From NCBI RefSeq assembly GCF_012927125.1, contig NZ_JABBFZ010000015.1, forward strand, positions 1-64,000: a DNA stretch of 64,000 nucleotides. Reading direction: 5' to 3'. Every line of letters begins with the position of its first letter. The first letter of the stretch is position 1. The notes below the pieces were generated by a model. The model did not search any database and had not been told where the DNA came from. It saw only the letters and a program-made list of their open reading frames with translations. This document shows, piece after piece, positions 45,368-55,323 of the stretch. The position numbers and the translations under genes were made by a program. This stretch comes from Paraburkholderia antibiotica (lineage in GTDB: Bacteria; Pseudomonadota; Gammaproteobacteria; Burkholderiales; Burkholderiaceae).

Positions 45368-46249
45368 TTACAGCATCGCCTTCAGAAGACGCGCCATTTC
45401 CGACGGGTTCTTCGTGACCTTGATACCGCATGCGTCCATGATTTCCAGCTTCGCTTCAGCGGTGTCCGCGCCACCCGAGATCAGCGCGCCGGCGTGGCCC
45501 ATGCGCTTGCCCGGAGGCGCCGTGACGCCAGCGATGAAGCCGACGACCGGCTTCTTCATGTTGTCCTTGATCCACTCAGCGGCGTTCGCTTCGTCCGGAC
45601 CACCGATCTCGCCGATCATGATGACGGCGTCCGTATCCGGATCGTCGTTGAACATCTTCATCACGTCGATGTGCTTCAGACCGTTGATCGGGTCGCCGCC
45701 GATACCGACTGCCGACGACTGGCCGAGGCCGATCGCGGTCAGCTGGCCGACTGCTTCATACGTCAGCGTGCCCGAACGCGACACGACGCCGATGCGGCCC
45801 TTGCGGTGGATGTGACCCGGCATGATGCCGATCTTCAGTTCGTCCGGCGTGATCGTGCCCGGGCAGTTCGGTCCGAGCAGCAGCGTCTTGCTGTTCTTCG
45901 CGCGCATGCGAGCCTTGAGCTCGATCATGTCACGGACAGGAATGCCTTCCGTGATACAGATCGCGAGATCCAGGTCGGCTTCGACAGCTTCCCAGATCGC
46001 AGCAGCAGCGCCTGCCGGCGGAACGTAAATCACCGACACGGTCGCGCCCGTTTCAGCCTTGGCTTCCGCGACGCTAGCGTAGATAGGAATGCCTTCGAAA
46101 TCTTCGCCGGCCCGCTTCGGGTTCACGCCTGCAACGTACGCTTCGCGGCCGTTTGCATATTCACGGCAAGCACGCGTGTGGAACTGACCGGTCTTGCCGG
46201 TGATGCCCTGCGTGATGACCTTGGTGTCTTTGTTAATCAGAATCGACAT
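45368..46249 (-). CDS. sucD: Succinyl-CoA synthetase alpha subunit
   Basis: The 293-residue CoA-binding and phosphohistidine subunit of the TCA-cycle enzyme that interconverts succinyl-CoA and succinate with NTP formation. The CoA-binding Rossmann start is SILINKDTKVITQGITGKTGQFHT. The active-site His is in RMGHAGALISGG (about residue 247), and the conserved segments GPNCPGTITP and GEIGGPDEANAAEWI are intact. Downstream of sucC, separated by 127 bases; the pair makes an alpha2-beta2 complex. Confidence 0.97.
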   Translation of the reverse strand: MSILINKDTKVITQGITGKTGQFHTRACREYANGREAYVAGVNPKRAGEDFEGIPIYASVAEAKAETGATVSVIYVPPAGAAAAIWEAVEADLDLAICITEGIPVRDMIELKARMRAKNSKTLLLGPNCPGTITPDELKIGIMPGHIHRKGRIGVVSRSGTLTYEAVGQLTAIGLGQSSAVGIGGDPINGLKHIDVMKMFNDDPDTDAVIMIGEIGGPDEANAAEWIKDNMKKPVVGFIAGVTAPPGKRMGHAGALISGGADTAEAKLEIMDACGIKVTKNPSEMARLLKAML

Positions 46250-46376
46250 GTATAAACCTCTGTTCGTTTGGCGTCGCGGTGTCGCAGGGGGCGGCGGGAT
46301 GTTCTCCGCCCGCGCCGCTCATGCATCACACACGCGCCGCCATTCGTAATCCTGGTAAACGCGCTTTGGGTTTGGC

Positions 46377-47546
46377 TTACGCCTTGCCCGCTGCGGCCGC
46401 GACGACCTTCTGAGCCGCTTCTTCCATGCTGTCGGCCGCGATGATCGGCAGACCGGATTCAGCGAGCATCTTCTTGCCGAGGTCTTCGTTCGTGCCCTTC
46501 ATGCGGACGACGAGCGGCACCTTCAGCGACACGGCCTTCGACGCCGCGATCACGCCTTCCGCGATCACGTCGCAGCGCATGATGCCGCCGAAGATATTGA
46601 CCAGGATCGCGGTCAGGTTCGGGTTCTTCAGCATGATCTTGAACGCTTCCGTGACCTTCTCGGTCGTGGCGCCACCGCCCACGTCGAGGAAGTTCGCCGG
46701 TTCGCCGCCGAACAGCTTGATGGTGTCCATCGTTGCCATCGCGAGGCCTGCGCCGTTCACGAGGCAGCCGATGTTGCCGTCGAGCGAAATGTACGCGAGG
46801 TCGAACTTCGAAGCTTCGACTTCAGCCGGATCTTCTTCGTCCAGATCACGGTACGCGACGATTTCCGGATGACGGAACAGCGCGTTCGAGTCGAAGTTGA
46901 ACTTCGCGTCGAGCGCGATGACCTTGCCGTCGCCGGTCAGGATCAGCGGGTTGATTTCGGCGAGCGATGCGTCGGTTTCCCAGAATGCCTTGTACAGGCC
47001 TTGCAGGATCGCGCGTGCTTGCGGCAGCGAAGCGGCGGGCACGCCGATCTTCGTGGCCAGCTCGTCGGCTTCTGCGTCTTTCAGGCCGGTCGACGGGTCG
47101 ACGGCAATCTTGTGGATCAGCTCAGGCGTCTTTTCCGCGACTTCTTCGACGTCCATGCCGCCTTCGCTCGACGCCATCACGACGATCTTCTGCGAAACGC
47201 GATCGATCACGAGACCGACATACAGTTCCTTCTTGATGTCCGCGCCTTCTTCGATCAGCAGGCGGTTCACCTTCTGGCCTTCCGGACCGGTCTGGTGCGT
47301 GACGAGCTGCATGCCGAGGATCTGGTTCGAGTATTCGCGAACCTGTTCCAGCGACTTGGCGACCTTCACGCCGCCGCCCTTGCCACGGCCACCCGCGTGG
47401 ATCTGAGCCTTCACGACCCACACCGGGCCGCCGAGCTCTTCCGCGGCCTTGACCGCATCATCCACCGAGAAGACCGGCTTGCCGCGCGGTACCGCGACGC
47501 CGAATTTCCGCAGGATTTCCTTACCCTGGTACTCGTGAATCTTCAT
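46377..47546 (-). CDS. sucC: Succinyl-CoA synthetase beta subunit
   Basis: The 389-residue ATP-grasp subunit of succinyl-CoA synthetase. Features are MKIHEYQGKEILRKFGVAVPRG at the N-terminus, the nucleotide segment AQIHAGGRGKGGGVKVAKS, the IEINPL-like AEINPLILTGDGKVIALDAK, and the C-terminal phosphate-relay region GCLVNGAGLAMATMD and LVNIFGGIMRCDVIAEG. Transcribed ahead of sucD. The DUF2889 gene upstream ends 55 bases before the start. Confidence 0.97.
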   Translation of the reverse strand: MKIHEYQGKEILRKFGVAVPRGKPVFSVDDAVKAAEELGGPVWVVKAQIHAGGRGKGGGVKVAKSLEQVREYSNQILGMQLVTHQTGPEGQKVNRLLIEEGADIKKELYVGLVIDRVSQKIVVMASSEGGMDVEEVAEKTPELIHKIAVDPSTGLKDAEADELATKIGVPAASLPQARAILQGLYKAFWETDASLAEINPLILTGDGKVIALDAKFNFDSNALFRHPEIVAYRDLDEEDPAEVEASKFDLAYISLDGNIGCLVNGAGLAMATMDTIKLFGGEPANFLDVGGGATTEKVTEAFKIMLKNPNLTAILVNIFGGIMRCDVIAEGVIAASKAVSLKVPLVVRMKGTNEDLGKKMLAESGLPIIAADSMEEAAQKVVAAAAGKA

Positions 47547-47601
47547 GCGTGATTCCCTTCAGTCTGAGAGTTGGATTGAACTTCGCTTCCGCCGCTGCCA
47601 T

Positions 47602-48279
47602 TCAGGCCGACGCGTTGCCGCTTTGCTCGCGGGCCGGCGCTTCGTCTGACGAGGCCGCGCGTTCCGCCGGACGCGGTGCGTGGCCATACCAGCGCGGATA
47701 AAACTGTTTCACCGCCTCGCCGTCGAAACGCAGCGCGTGGCAGCGTCCCAACTGGAATGGCGGCTTGTCGTTGGAATGCTCGCCTGTGCCGTTAGACGAT
47801 TCGTCTCCCGAACCCGCGTTCGCGCCCGGCGTGCTGCCCTCATTCGTGTTCCACACGTCGCCGGCGAACGCCTGGATCGCGGCGGTCGGCAGGATCGCGC
47901 ACAACTCGGTGAGATGCGTGCAACCGGCCGTGCCGGCCAGCAAACGGGCAGCATCGCGACGGAAGTTGTGGAACAGATTGAGCCCGATGAGGGCACGGTA
48001 GGCGGGATTGCTGGCCTGGCACAACCCTGGATAGGGCACCCAGTCGGACGACGCTTCGGCGTCGACGACATTGAGCTTGCGATCGATGGTGATGCGAAGC
48101 CAGAGTTCATGGATCGGCTGACCATTGGGCCGGACCCCCGACGCAAGCTGCACATCGCGCGGCTTTTCGTCGGTCAGGCACGCTTCCACATCCCACAGGC
48201 CATCGGCTCGCTCGTAAGCTTCCGCTCTGATTGCGCGACGATGGCGCAACTGTCGGGATACTGGCGGGGAGAGCGGCAT
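47602..48279 (-). CDS. DUF2889 family protein
   Basis: A 225-residue cytosolic protein. The DUF2889 core lies in residues 10-180 (RRAIRAEAYERADGLWDVEACLTDEK; IDRKLNVVDAEASSDWVPYPGLC; GCTHLTELCAILPTAAIQAF) with conserved Cys and His that could bind metal. A Gly/Ser/Asn insertion near 150-170 and a charged tail are lineage-specific. The family often lies next to sucCD or recX in Burkholderia, but its role is unknown. Confidence 0.85.
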   Translation of the reverse strand: MPLSPPVSRQLRHRRAIRAEAYERADGLWDVEACLTDEKPRDVQLASGVRPNGQPIHELWLRITIDRKLNVVDAEASSDWVPYPGLCQASNPAYRALIGLNLFHNFRRDAARLLAGTAGCTHLTELCAILPTAAIQAFAGDVWNTNEGSTPGANAGSGDESSNGTGEHSNDKPPFQLGRCHALRFDGEAVKQFYPRWYGHAPRPAERAASSDEAPAREQSGNASA

Positions 48280-48518
48280 GCGGGAAGGAAAGACCGGTTT
48301 GGAAAACCTCTGGATTTTAGCATAACGGGTATTTGGGACTGCCCGGATTGCGCAAGCATGACGGGCGGACTATGGCACGGGAAGCGCCGCCCTGCCCGGC
48401 TCGTTACCGGTTCTCGTTACCGGTTCATTACCGGCTCCTTGCCCGCTGCTCACCTCGCGCGGGGCTGACACGCTCCGCGTCCTGCCTGCGGCCGACTTAC
48501 CACCCGCCCGGCGAGCGG

Positions 48519-49325
48519 CTAGTCACCGTCCCAGATATCGTCGATACCCTTGAGGATCTTGCCGATCGTCGCGCCTGAAAACCCGCGCGACGCAAGAAAG
48601 CGCGCCTGCTTCGCGCGCTCGGCCGGCGTTTCGGGAAGCTGGCCGAACTTCTTGCTCCAGACGGCGTGCGCACGCGCGAGCTCGGTTTCGCGCAATTGTT
48701 CGGTGGCCTCTTCGACGAGGGTCGGGTTCAGCGCGTGTTGCTTCAACTCGCCGAGAATACGGCTCGTGCCAAGCTTGGACGCACGCCGATGGATCAGGCT
48801 TTCCGCGAAACGCGAGTCGGACAGCCAGTTTTCCGCTTCCAGCGAGTCGAGCACCGTGTCGAGCGAATCGGTTTCCTCGACATAAGGCTTCAGCTTGCGC
48901 GCGAGTTCCGCGCGGCTATATTCGCGGCGCGACAGATAGCCGAGTGCGCGCCCTTTCAGCGAGCGGGTTGGGCGTTGGGACTTTTTTGCGTCGCCTTCGC
49001 CGGACCGACCCGGCTGCGCTTCACCGGGCTGGCGACGCGAACGGGTGTAGGTGGCTTCGACGGCGGAATCGGAATCTGTATCGGAGCCGGGCCCAGAAAA
49101 GTCCGGACTGGCCGATGACGAAAACGATCGGGAGGATGCCGACCGGGTGCGCTGCTGCGGGCCACGGCCCGCAGCGCGATCGTGTGCATCGAAAGACTCG
49201 AACGGATCGAAGGTGTCGCCAGCGGATGAGTCGCCGACGTTGGGCGATCCATCCGCTGTGCCGCGCGGGCCATCCGGGTAATGTCCGGCGTTGGAATCGG
49301 ACAGCGGCCGGCCTTTGCGGATCAC
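48519..49325 (-). CDS. recX: RecX, regulator of RecA
   Basis: Inhibits RecA filament extension. The family core is the C-terminal 150 residues: RALGYLSRREYSRAELARKL, DTVLDSLEAENWLSDSRFAESLIHRRASK and ELARAHAVWSKKFGQLPETPAERAKQARFLASRGF. The first 115 residues are Ser/Asp/Gly/Arg-rich and probably disordered. The chosen start is GTG 49325, 8 bases after the recA stop, because no ATG exists between there and the core; the Shine-Dalgarno is weak. The total of 268 residues compares with 166 in E. coli. Almost certainly cotranscribed with recA and therefore SOS-induced. Confidence 0.88.
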   Translation of the reverse strand: MIRKGRPLSDSNAGHYPDGPRGTADGSPNVGDSSAGDTFDPFESFDAHDRAAGRGPQQRTRSASSRSFSSSASPDFSGPGSDTDSDSAVEATYTRSRRQPGEAQPGRSGEGDAKKSQRPTRSLKGRALGYLSRREYSRAELARKLKPYVEETDSLDTVLDSLEAENWLSDSRFAESLIHRRASKLGTSRILGELKQHALNPTLVEEATEQLRETELARAHAVWSKKFGQLPETPAERAKQARFLASRGFSGATIGKILKGIDDIWDGD

Positions 49326-49332
49326 GTGATGC

Positions 49333-50409
<1,077 letters not shown>

Positions 50410-50510
50410 GAATCGTCCTTTGCTATGATGAACGGCGTCTGAGGCAGGTGTGCGCCCGGTTTTCAGCCACTTTTAGCGTGACGATGACGAACAGCACACG
50501 AAACGCAGAC

Positions 50511-50539
50511 ACTGTATAAAAAAACAGTAGTTTTGGCAA
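50511..50539 (-). promoter_or_regulatory. recA promoter with LexA (SOS) box
   Basis: CTGTATAAAAAAACAG (50512-50527) fits CTGT-N8-ACAG perfectly, and the flanks extend it to ACTGTATAAAAAAACAGTA, nearly the gammaproteobacterial consensus. On the minus strand TTGCCA (50534-50539), a 17-base spacer and TACAGT (50511-50516) form the promoter, so LexA covers the spacer and -10. Confidence 0.92.
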
Positions 50540-50663
50540 GCGCGATTCTCATGCGAACGCGCATTTTTACAGTCGCGCCACGCCAACTACGCACAATCAA
50601 TGTTCGGAGACCGCTGCGCGCCGGGGCAAGCCCACGGTGCCGGCAAAGCCAGGCTGGCGCACC

Positions 50664-51524
50664 ATGCGAATTCTGATTGCCGAAGACGACAGCATACTCG
50701 CGGACGGTCTGGTTCGATCACTCCGCCAATCGGCCTATGCGGTCGATCACGTCAAAAGCGGCGTGGAAGCCGATACGGCGTTGTCAATGCAGACGTTCGA
50801 CCTATTGATCCTTGATCTGGGCCTGCCGCGCATGTCCGGTCTCGAGGTGTTGCGGCGCCTGCGCGCGCGCAATTCCAACCTGCCCGTGCTGATCCTGACC
50901 GCTGCGGATAGTGTCGACGAACGTGTCAAAGGCCTCGACCTCGGCGCCGACGACTACATGGCCAAACCCTTCGCGCTGAACGAACTCGAAGCACGCGTGC
51001 GCGCACTGACGCGGCGCGGCGCGGGCGGTGGCCCGACGATCACGCGACACGGCTCGCTGTCGTTCGATCAGGTGGGCCGCATCGCCTACGTGAACGACCA
51101 GGTGATCGACCTGTCGGCGCGCGAACTGGGCCTGCTCGAAGTGCTGCTGCAGCGGATCGGCCGGCTGGTGTCGAAAGAACAGCTGGTCGACCATCTGTGC
51201 GAATGGGGCGAGGAAGTCAGCAACAACGCGATCGAGGTCTACGTGCACCGGCTGCGCAAGAAGATCGAGCCGAGCGGCGTGCGCATTATCACCGTGCGCG
51301 GGCTTGGCTACTGCCTGGAAAAAGCGGCGCCGCCCGTCGCGAACGCGGCTACGCAGGCGAACGCCGCGAACGCCGTGACCGCGGCCGGAGCGGGCACAGC
51401 CGCAACGCCAGGCGCAAGCGCGGCCGCCCCGTCCGGTAGCGCGTCCGCTGCCTCGCCCCCGTCGGCCCAACCGTCTGCCGCGCCGCCGAGCGGCGCGATG
51501 CCGGCGAGCCACCACTACAAATAG
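50664..51524 (+). CDS. OmpR-family response regulator (TctD-like) with low-complexity tail
   Basis: A 286-residue DNA-binding regulator. The receiver has AEDD (6-9), Asp51 in LILDLGLPRMSG and Lys101 in DDYMAKPFALN. The winged-helix domain spans about 125-220 (LSARELGLLEVLL; EVYVHRLRKKIE; VRGLGYCLEK). Residues 221-286 are almost only Ala, Pro, Ser, Gly and Thr, ending in PASHHYK, an unusual addition, since TctD-like proteins normally end near residue 225. ATG 50664 gives the normal start MRILIAEDD. The kinase gene begins 9 bases later. Confidence 0.92.
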   Translation: MRILIAEDDSILADGLVRSLRQSAYAVDHVKSGVEADTALSMQTFDLLILDLGLPRMSGLEVLRRLRARNSNLPVLILTAADSVDERVKGLDLGADDYMAKPFALNELEARVRALTRRGAGGGPTITRHGSLSFDQVGRIAYVNDQVIDLSARELGLLEVLLQRIGRLVSKEQLVDHLCEWGEEVSNNAIEVYVHRLRKKIEPSGVRIITVRGLGYCLEKAAPPVANAATQANAANAVTAAGAGTAATPGASAAAPSGSASAASPPSAQPSAAPPSGAMPASHHYK

Positions 51525-51533
51525 AGGCCGGCG

Positions 51534-53072
51534 ATGGCCGCACGCGCTGATCGCGCCACGGCGCACGCGGCGGACCTCGACGAGGCGCGCGACGCGCGCT
51601 ACGCCAATCCGTTCGCCCCGCCCGACGAAACCGAAGCCGCCGCCGAGGCACGTCCACGTTCGCTGTTCGGCGAGATTCTCGACTGGATGCTCGCGCCGTT
51701 GCTGCTGCTGTGGCCGATGAGCCTCGCCGTCACCTATCTGGTCGCCAAATCGATCGCGAACGGGCCGTTCGATCGCGCGCTCGAAACCGACGCGTACGTG
51801 CTCGCACGCCAGATCCATCCGGTCAACGGGGTCGCGGAATTGACGCTGCCCGAGTCGACACGCGACTTCCTGCGCGCCGACAACGTCGACAGTGTGTTTT
51901 TTCAGGTGCTCGGCACGCGCGGTGAACTGGTGGCCGGCGAGCGCGACATGCCGCTGCCGCACGAGGAGGACCGCCCGCAGGCGGGCATCGTCGAATTCCG
52001 CGACGACGTGCTGCGCGGCAACGACATCCGCGTCGCCTATACGACCGTCGAGTTTCCGCAGACGCCGGGCGCGCAGCCGGTGCTCGTGCAGGTCGCCGAG
52101 ACGCTCGACAAACGCAGCCAGCTCGCCAACGACATCATCAAGGGCGTGATCCTGCCGCAGTTCGTGATCCTGCCGCTCGCGATCCTGCTCGTGTGGTTTG
52201 GCCTCTCGCGCGGGCTCGAGCCGCTGCACGCGCTGCAGGCGCATATCCGCGCACGCCGCCCCGACGATCTCTCGCCGCTCGAAGCGCGCCGCGCTCCGCC
52301 CGAAATCGAGCCGCTCGTGACGTCCTTCAACGACCTGCTCACGCGCCTCGAACAGAACATGGAGCTGCAGAAACGCTTCATCGCCGATGCCGCGCATCAG
52401 ATGAAAACGCCGCTCGCCGGCCTGCGCACCCAGGCGGAGTTGGCGCTGCGGCAGAACGCGTCGGCCGAGGTGCATCGCTCGCTCGAACAGATCGCGACGA
52501 GTTCGGAACAGGCGGCGCGACTCGTCACGCAGCTGCTCGCGCTCGCGCGCGCGGAAAACCGCCGCTCCGGCCACATCTTCACGCCGATCGAACTCGGCGA
52601 ACTCGCGCGCAGCGCGGTGCGCGAGTGGGTGCAGCCCGCGCTTGCGAAGCAGATGGACCTCGGCTACGAAGCGCCCGACGAACCGGTCGACGTCGCCGGC
52701 AATCCGGTGATGCTGCGCGAGATGCTGTCCAACCTGATCGACAACGCGATCCGCTACACGCCGGCGGGCGGCCGCATCACCGTGCGGGTGCGGCACGAGG
52801 CGGCCGCCCGGCTCGTGCATCTGGAGGTCGAGGACACCGGCCTCGGCATTCCGGCCGCCGAGCGCTCGCGCGTGGTCGAGCGCTTCTACCGGATTCTCGG
52901 CCGCGAGGGCGACGGCAGCGGCCTGGGCCTCGCGATCGTGCGCGAGATCGCGGCGATGCACGGCGGCGAGCTCACGATCGACGACAACGTCTACCAGGCG
53001 TCGCCGCGACTCGCCGGCACCCTCGTGCGTGTCAGCCTGAATGTGCTCGAACGGGGACGGGACTTACCCTAA
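51534..53072 (+). CDS. Sensor histidine kinase (TctE-like)
   Basis: A 512-residue membrane kinase that forms a two-component system with the preceding regulator. After a 40-residue disordered cytoplasmic start come TM1 (about 50-72), a periplasmic 2CSK_N-like sensor (residues 73-205) and TM2 (IIKGVILPQFVILPLAILLVW). The phosphoacceptor His is in FIADAAHQMKTPLAGLRTQ (near 287). The N and G boxes are MLSNLIDNAIRYTPAGG, DTGLGIPAAE and GDGSGLGLAIVREI. TctE members respond to tricarboxylates in other species; the downstream MHS transporter may be a target, which is inference. Confidence 0.93.
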   Translation: MAARADRATAHAADLDEARDARYANPFAPPDETEAAAEARPRSLFGEILDWMLAPLLLLWPMSLAVTYLVAKSIANGPFDRALETDAYVLARQIHPVNGVAELTLPESTRDFLRADNVDSVFFQVLGTRGELVAGERDMPLPHEEDRPQAGIVEFRDDVLRGNDIRVAYTTVEFPQTPGAQPVLVQVAETLDKRSQLANDIIKGVILPQFVILPLAILLVWFGLSRGLEPLHALQAHIRARRPDDLSPLEARRAPPEIEPLVTSFNDLLTRLEQNMELQKRFIADAAHQMKTPLAGLRTQAELALRQNASAEVHRSLEQIATSSEQAARLVTQLLALARAENRRSGHIFTPIELGELARSAVREWVQPALAKQMDLGYEAPDEPVDVAGNPVMLREMLSNLIDNAIRYTPAGGRITVRVRHEAAARLVHLEVEDTGLGIPAAERSRVVERFYRILGREGDGSGLGLAIVREIAAMHGGELTIDDNVYQASPRLAGTLVRVSLNVLERGRDLP

Positions 53073-53299
53073 CGCGCCCTCGCCGTCAGCTAACTCCCAG
53101 AGCTTTTTTGAGATATTTCGACGCAATTTGCACGATATTTCCTGCAGATTCACGTAATTTGGCCGCTGATTCGCCGGTGTACCGAACTACCCCAGGTCGC
53201 CCCGCTGCGTCAGAACGCCGTAAGTTTCCACTCCAATAATCGGTTGCACGGGAACGCCTGTGCCGGCGTTCGTGTGCATATCAATATTGGAGACGACAT

Positions 53300-54958
53300 A
53301 TGGCTACCGTTGGCGGGCAAATCTCGCACGTGCCGATGACGCGCGATGAGAAGCGGGTGATCTTCGCATCGTCGCTGGGTACGGTTTTCGAGTGGTACGA
53401 CTTTTATCTGGCCGGCTCGCTCGCGGCCTTCATCAGCAAGAGCTTCTTCTCCGGCGTCAATCCGACCGCGGCGTTCATCTTTACGCTGCTCAGCTTCGCG
53501 GCGGGCTTCGCGGTGCGGCCGTTCGGCGCGATCGTGTTCGGCCGGCTCGGCGACATGGTCGGGCGTAAGTACACGTTCCTCGTCACGATCATCATCATGG
53601 GCCTGTCGACGTTCCTCGTCGGCTTCCTGCCCGGCTACGCGGCGATCGGTATCGCTTCGCCGGTGATCTTCATCGCGATGCGTCTGCTGCAGGGTCTCGC
53701 GCTCGGCGGCGAATACGGCGGCGCCGCGACCTACGTCGCCGAACATGCGCCGGCGGGACGACGCGGCTTCTACACCGCGTGGATCCAGACCACCGCGACG
53801 CTCGGCCTGTTCCTGTCGCTGCTGGTGATTCTCGGCGTACGCACGATGATGGGCGAAGACGCGTTCGGCGCATGGGGCTGGCGCATTCCGTTCATCGTGT
53901 CGATCCTGCTGCTCGCGGTGTCGGTGTGGATTCGCCTGCAACTGCACGAGTCGCCGGTGTTCGAGCGCATCAAGGCAGAAGGCAAGACCTCGAAGGCACC
54001 GCTCTCCGAAGCGTTCGGCCAATGGAAGAACCTGAAGGTCGTGATTCTCGCGCTGCTCGGCCTGACCGCCGGCCAGGCCGTGGTCTGGTACACGGGCCAG
54101 TTCTACACGCTGTTCTTCCTCACGCAGACGCTGAAGGTCGACGGCACCAGCGCCAACATCATGATCGCGCTCGCGCTGCTGATCGGCACGCCGTTCTTCC
54201 TGTTCTTCGGCTCGCTGTCGGACCGCATCGGCCGTAAGCCGATCATCATGGCCGGTCTGCTGATCGCCGCACTGACGTACTTCCCGCTGTTCAAGGCGCT
54301 CACGCACTATACGAACCCGGCGCTCGAAGCCGCGACCGCGAAGTCGCCGATCGTCGTGATCGCCGATCCGTCCGAGTGCTCGTTCCAGTTCAACCCGGTG
54401 GGCACCGCGAAGTTCACGAGTTCATGCGATATCGCGAAGAGCGCGCTGTCGCGAGCCGGCCTGAACTACGAAAACGTCGCGGCGCCGGCCGGCACGCTCG
54501 CGCAGATCCGCGTGGGCGACACGGTCGTCAACACGTTCGACGGCCGTGCGGCCGACGCGAAGGAGCAAGGCAAAACGTTCGATAAGACGCTGGCCGCGAC
54601 GCTGAAGGCTGCCGGCTACCCGCCGAAGGCCGATCCGGCGCAGATCAACTGGCCGATGAGCATCGTGATCCTGACGATCCTCGTGATCTACGTGACGATG
54701 GTCTACGGGCCGATCGCGGCGATGCTGGTCGAGATGTTCCCGACGCGGATTCGCTACACGTCGATGTCGCTGCCGTATCACATCGGCAATGGCTGGTTCG
54801 GCGGCTTCCTGCCGGCGACCGCGTTCGCGATCGTCGCGGCGAAGGGCAACATCTACTCGGGGCTGTGGTATCCGATCATCATCGCGGTGGCGACCTTCGT
54901 GATCGGCATGCTGTTCGTGCGGGAGACCAAGGACTCGGATATCTACGCGCAGGACTGA
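53300..54958 (+). CDS. MFS metabolite:proton symporter (MHS family) with large periplasmic insertion
   Basis: A 552-residue inner-membrane importer of the MHS group (ShiA, ProP and KgtP relatives). The start MTRDEKRVIFASSLGTVFEWYDFYLAGSLAAF and the motifs GRLGDMVGRKYTF, RLLQGLALGGEYGGAATYVAEHAP and GSLSDRIGRKP are diagnostic. The family normally has 420-440 residues. The excess is a 115-residue soluble insertion (about 333-448), containing Cys residues, between the eighth and ninth helices, on the periplasmic side if the usual topology holds. Substrate unknown, probably an organic acid or amino acid. A hairpin at 54995 follows. Confidence 0.92.
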   Translation: MATVGGQISHVPMTRDEKRVIFASSLGTVFEWYDFYLAGSLAAFISKSFFSGVNPTAAFIFTLLSFAAGFAVRPFGAIVFGRLGDMVGRKYTFLVTIIIMGLSTFLVGFLPGYAAIGIASPVIFIAMRLLQGLALGGEYGGAATYVAEHAPAGRRGFYTAWIQTTATLGLFLSLLVILGVRTMMGEDAFGAWGWRIPFIVSILLLAVSVWIRLQLHESPVFERIKAEGKTSKAPLSEAFGQWKNLKVVILALLGLTAGQAVVWYTGQFYTLFFLTQTLKVDGTSANIMIALALLIGTPFFLFFGSLSDRIGRKPIIMAGLLIAALTYFPLFKALTHYTNPALEAATAKSPIVVIADPSECSFQFNPVGTAKFTSSCDIAKSALSRAGLNYENVAAPAGTLAQIRVGDTVVNTFDGRAADAKEQGKTFDKTLAATLKAAGYPPKADPAQINWPMSIVILTILVIYVTMVYGPIAAMLVEMFPTRIRYTSMSLPYHIGNGWFGGFLPATAFAIVAAKGNIYSGLWYPIIIAVATFVIGMLFVRETKDSDIYAQD

Positions 54959-54994
54959 AACGCGCGCTGATCGATGTGTCTTAAAAAGATGTGC

Positions 54995-55017
54995 GACGGG
55001 GGTTGACAGCCCCCGTC
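54995..55017 (+). terminator. Terminator hairpin of the MFS gene with the tRNA -35 in its loop
   Basis: GACGGGGG (54995-55002) pairs with CCCCCGTC (55010-55017). The loop TTGACAG contains the -35 of the tRNA promoter. The stem is followed by TTCGCC rather than a T-run, so termination may be partial. Confidence 0.6.
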
Positions 55018-55031
55018 TTCGCCAGCATAAT
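55003..55031 (+). promoter_or_regulatory. Promoter of tRNA-Met
   Basis: Perfect TTGACA at 55003-55008, spacer of 17 bases, CATAAT at 55026-55031. The tRNA starts 13 bases later. Confidence 0.85.
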
Positions 55032-55043
55032 CTCGCTTCTTTC

Positions 55044-55120
<77 letters not shown>

Positions 55121-55126
55121 AATAAA

Positions 55127-55158
55127 ACAAGGGCTTAGCGTTCGCGCTAGGCCCTTGT
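55127..55158 (+). terminator. Terminator hairpin after tRNA-Met
   Basis: ACAAGGGCTTAGCG and CGCTAGGCCCTTGT pair almost perfectly around a TTCG tetraloop. Starts 7 bases after the CCA end of the tRNA. Confidence 0.8.
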
Positions 55159-55168
55159 CCATTTCAGA

Positions 55169-55210
55169 GCGTCAACAAAGCGTCAACGCATTCCAAAACA
55201 GTCGGAATGC
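55169..55210. repeat. Direct and inverted repeats near the integration junction
   Basis: GCGTCAAC occurs twice with 11-base spacing (55169-55176 and 55180-55187), followed by the inverted repeat GCATTCC (55188-55194) and GGAATGC (55204-55210). Such repeats near a tRNA 3' end and an integrase may be integrase arm-type or excisionase sites. Confidence 0.45.
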
Positions 55211-55264
55211 CCTCACTTGCCAGGCTGGCTCCCTGGGAAAGCTGCCGTCGGCATGCACAACGTG

Positions 55265-55291
55265 AAAAAGGCCAGTCGCAATGACTGGCCT
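55265..55291 (-). terminator. Terminator of the zinc-ribbon gene
   Basis: On the minus strand AGGCCAGTC and GACTGGCCT form a 9-bp stem around ATTGC, followed by TTTTCACG. It begins about 33 bases after the gene's stop codon. Confidence 0.85.
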
Positions 55292-55323
55292 CGTGCTTCT
55301 TCCATTTCTGGATCACTCACCTT

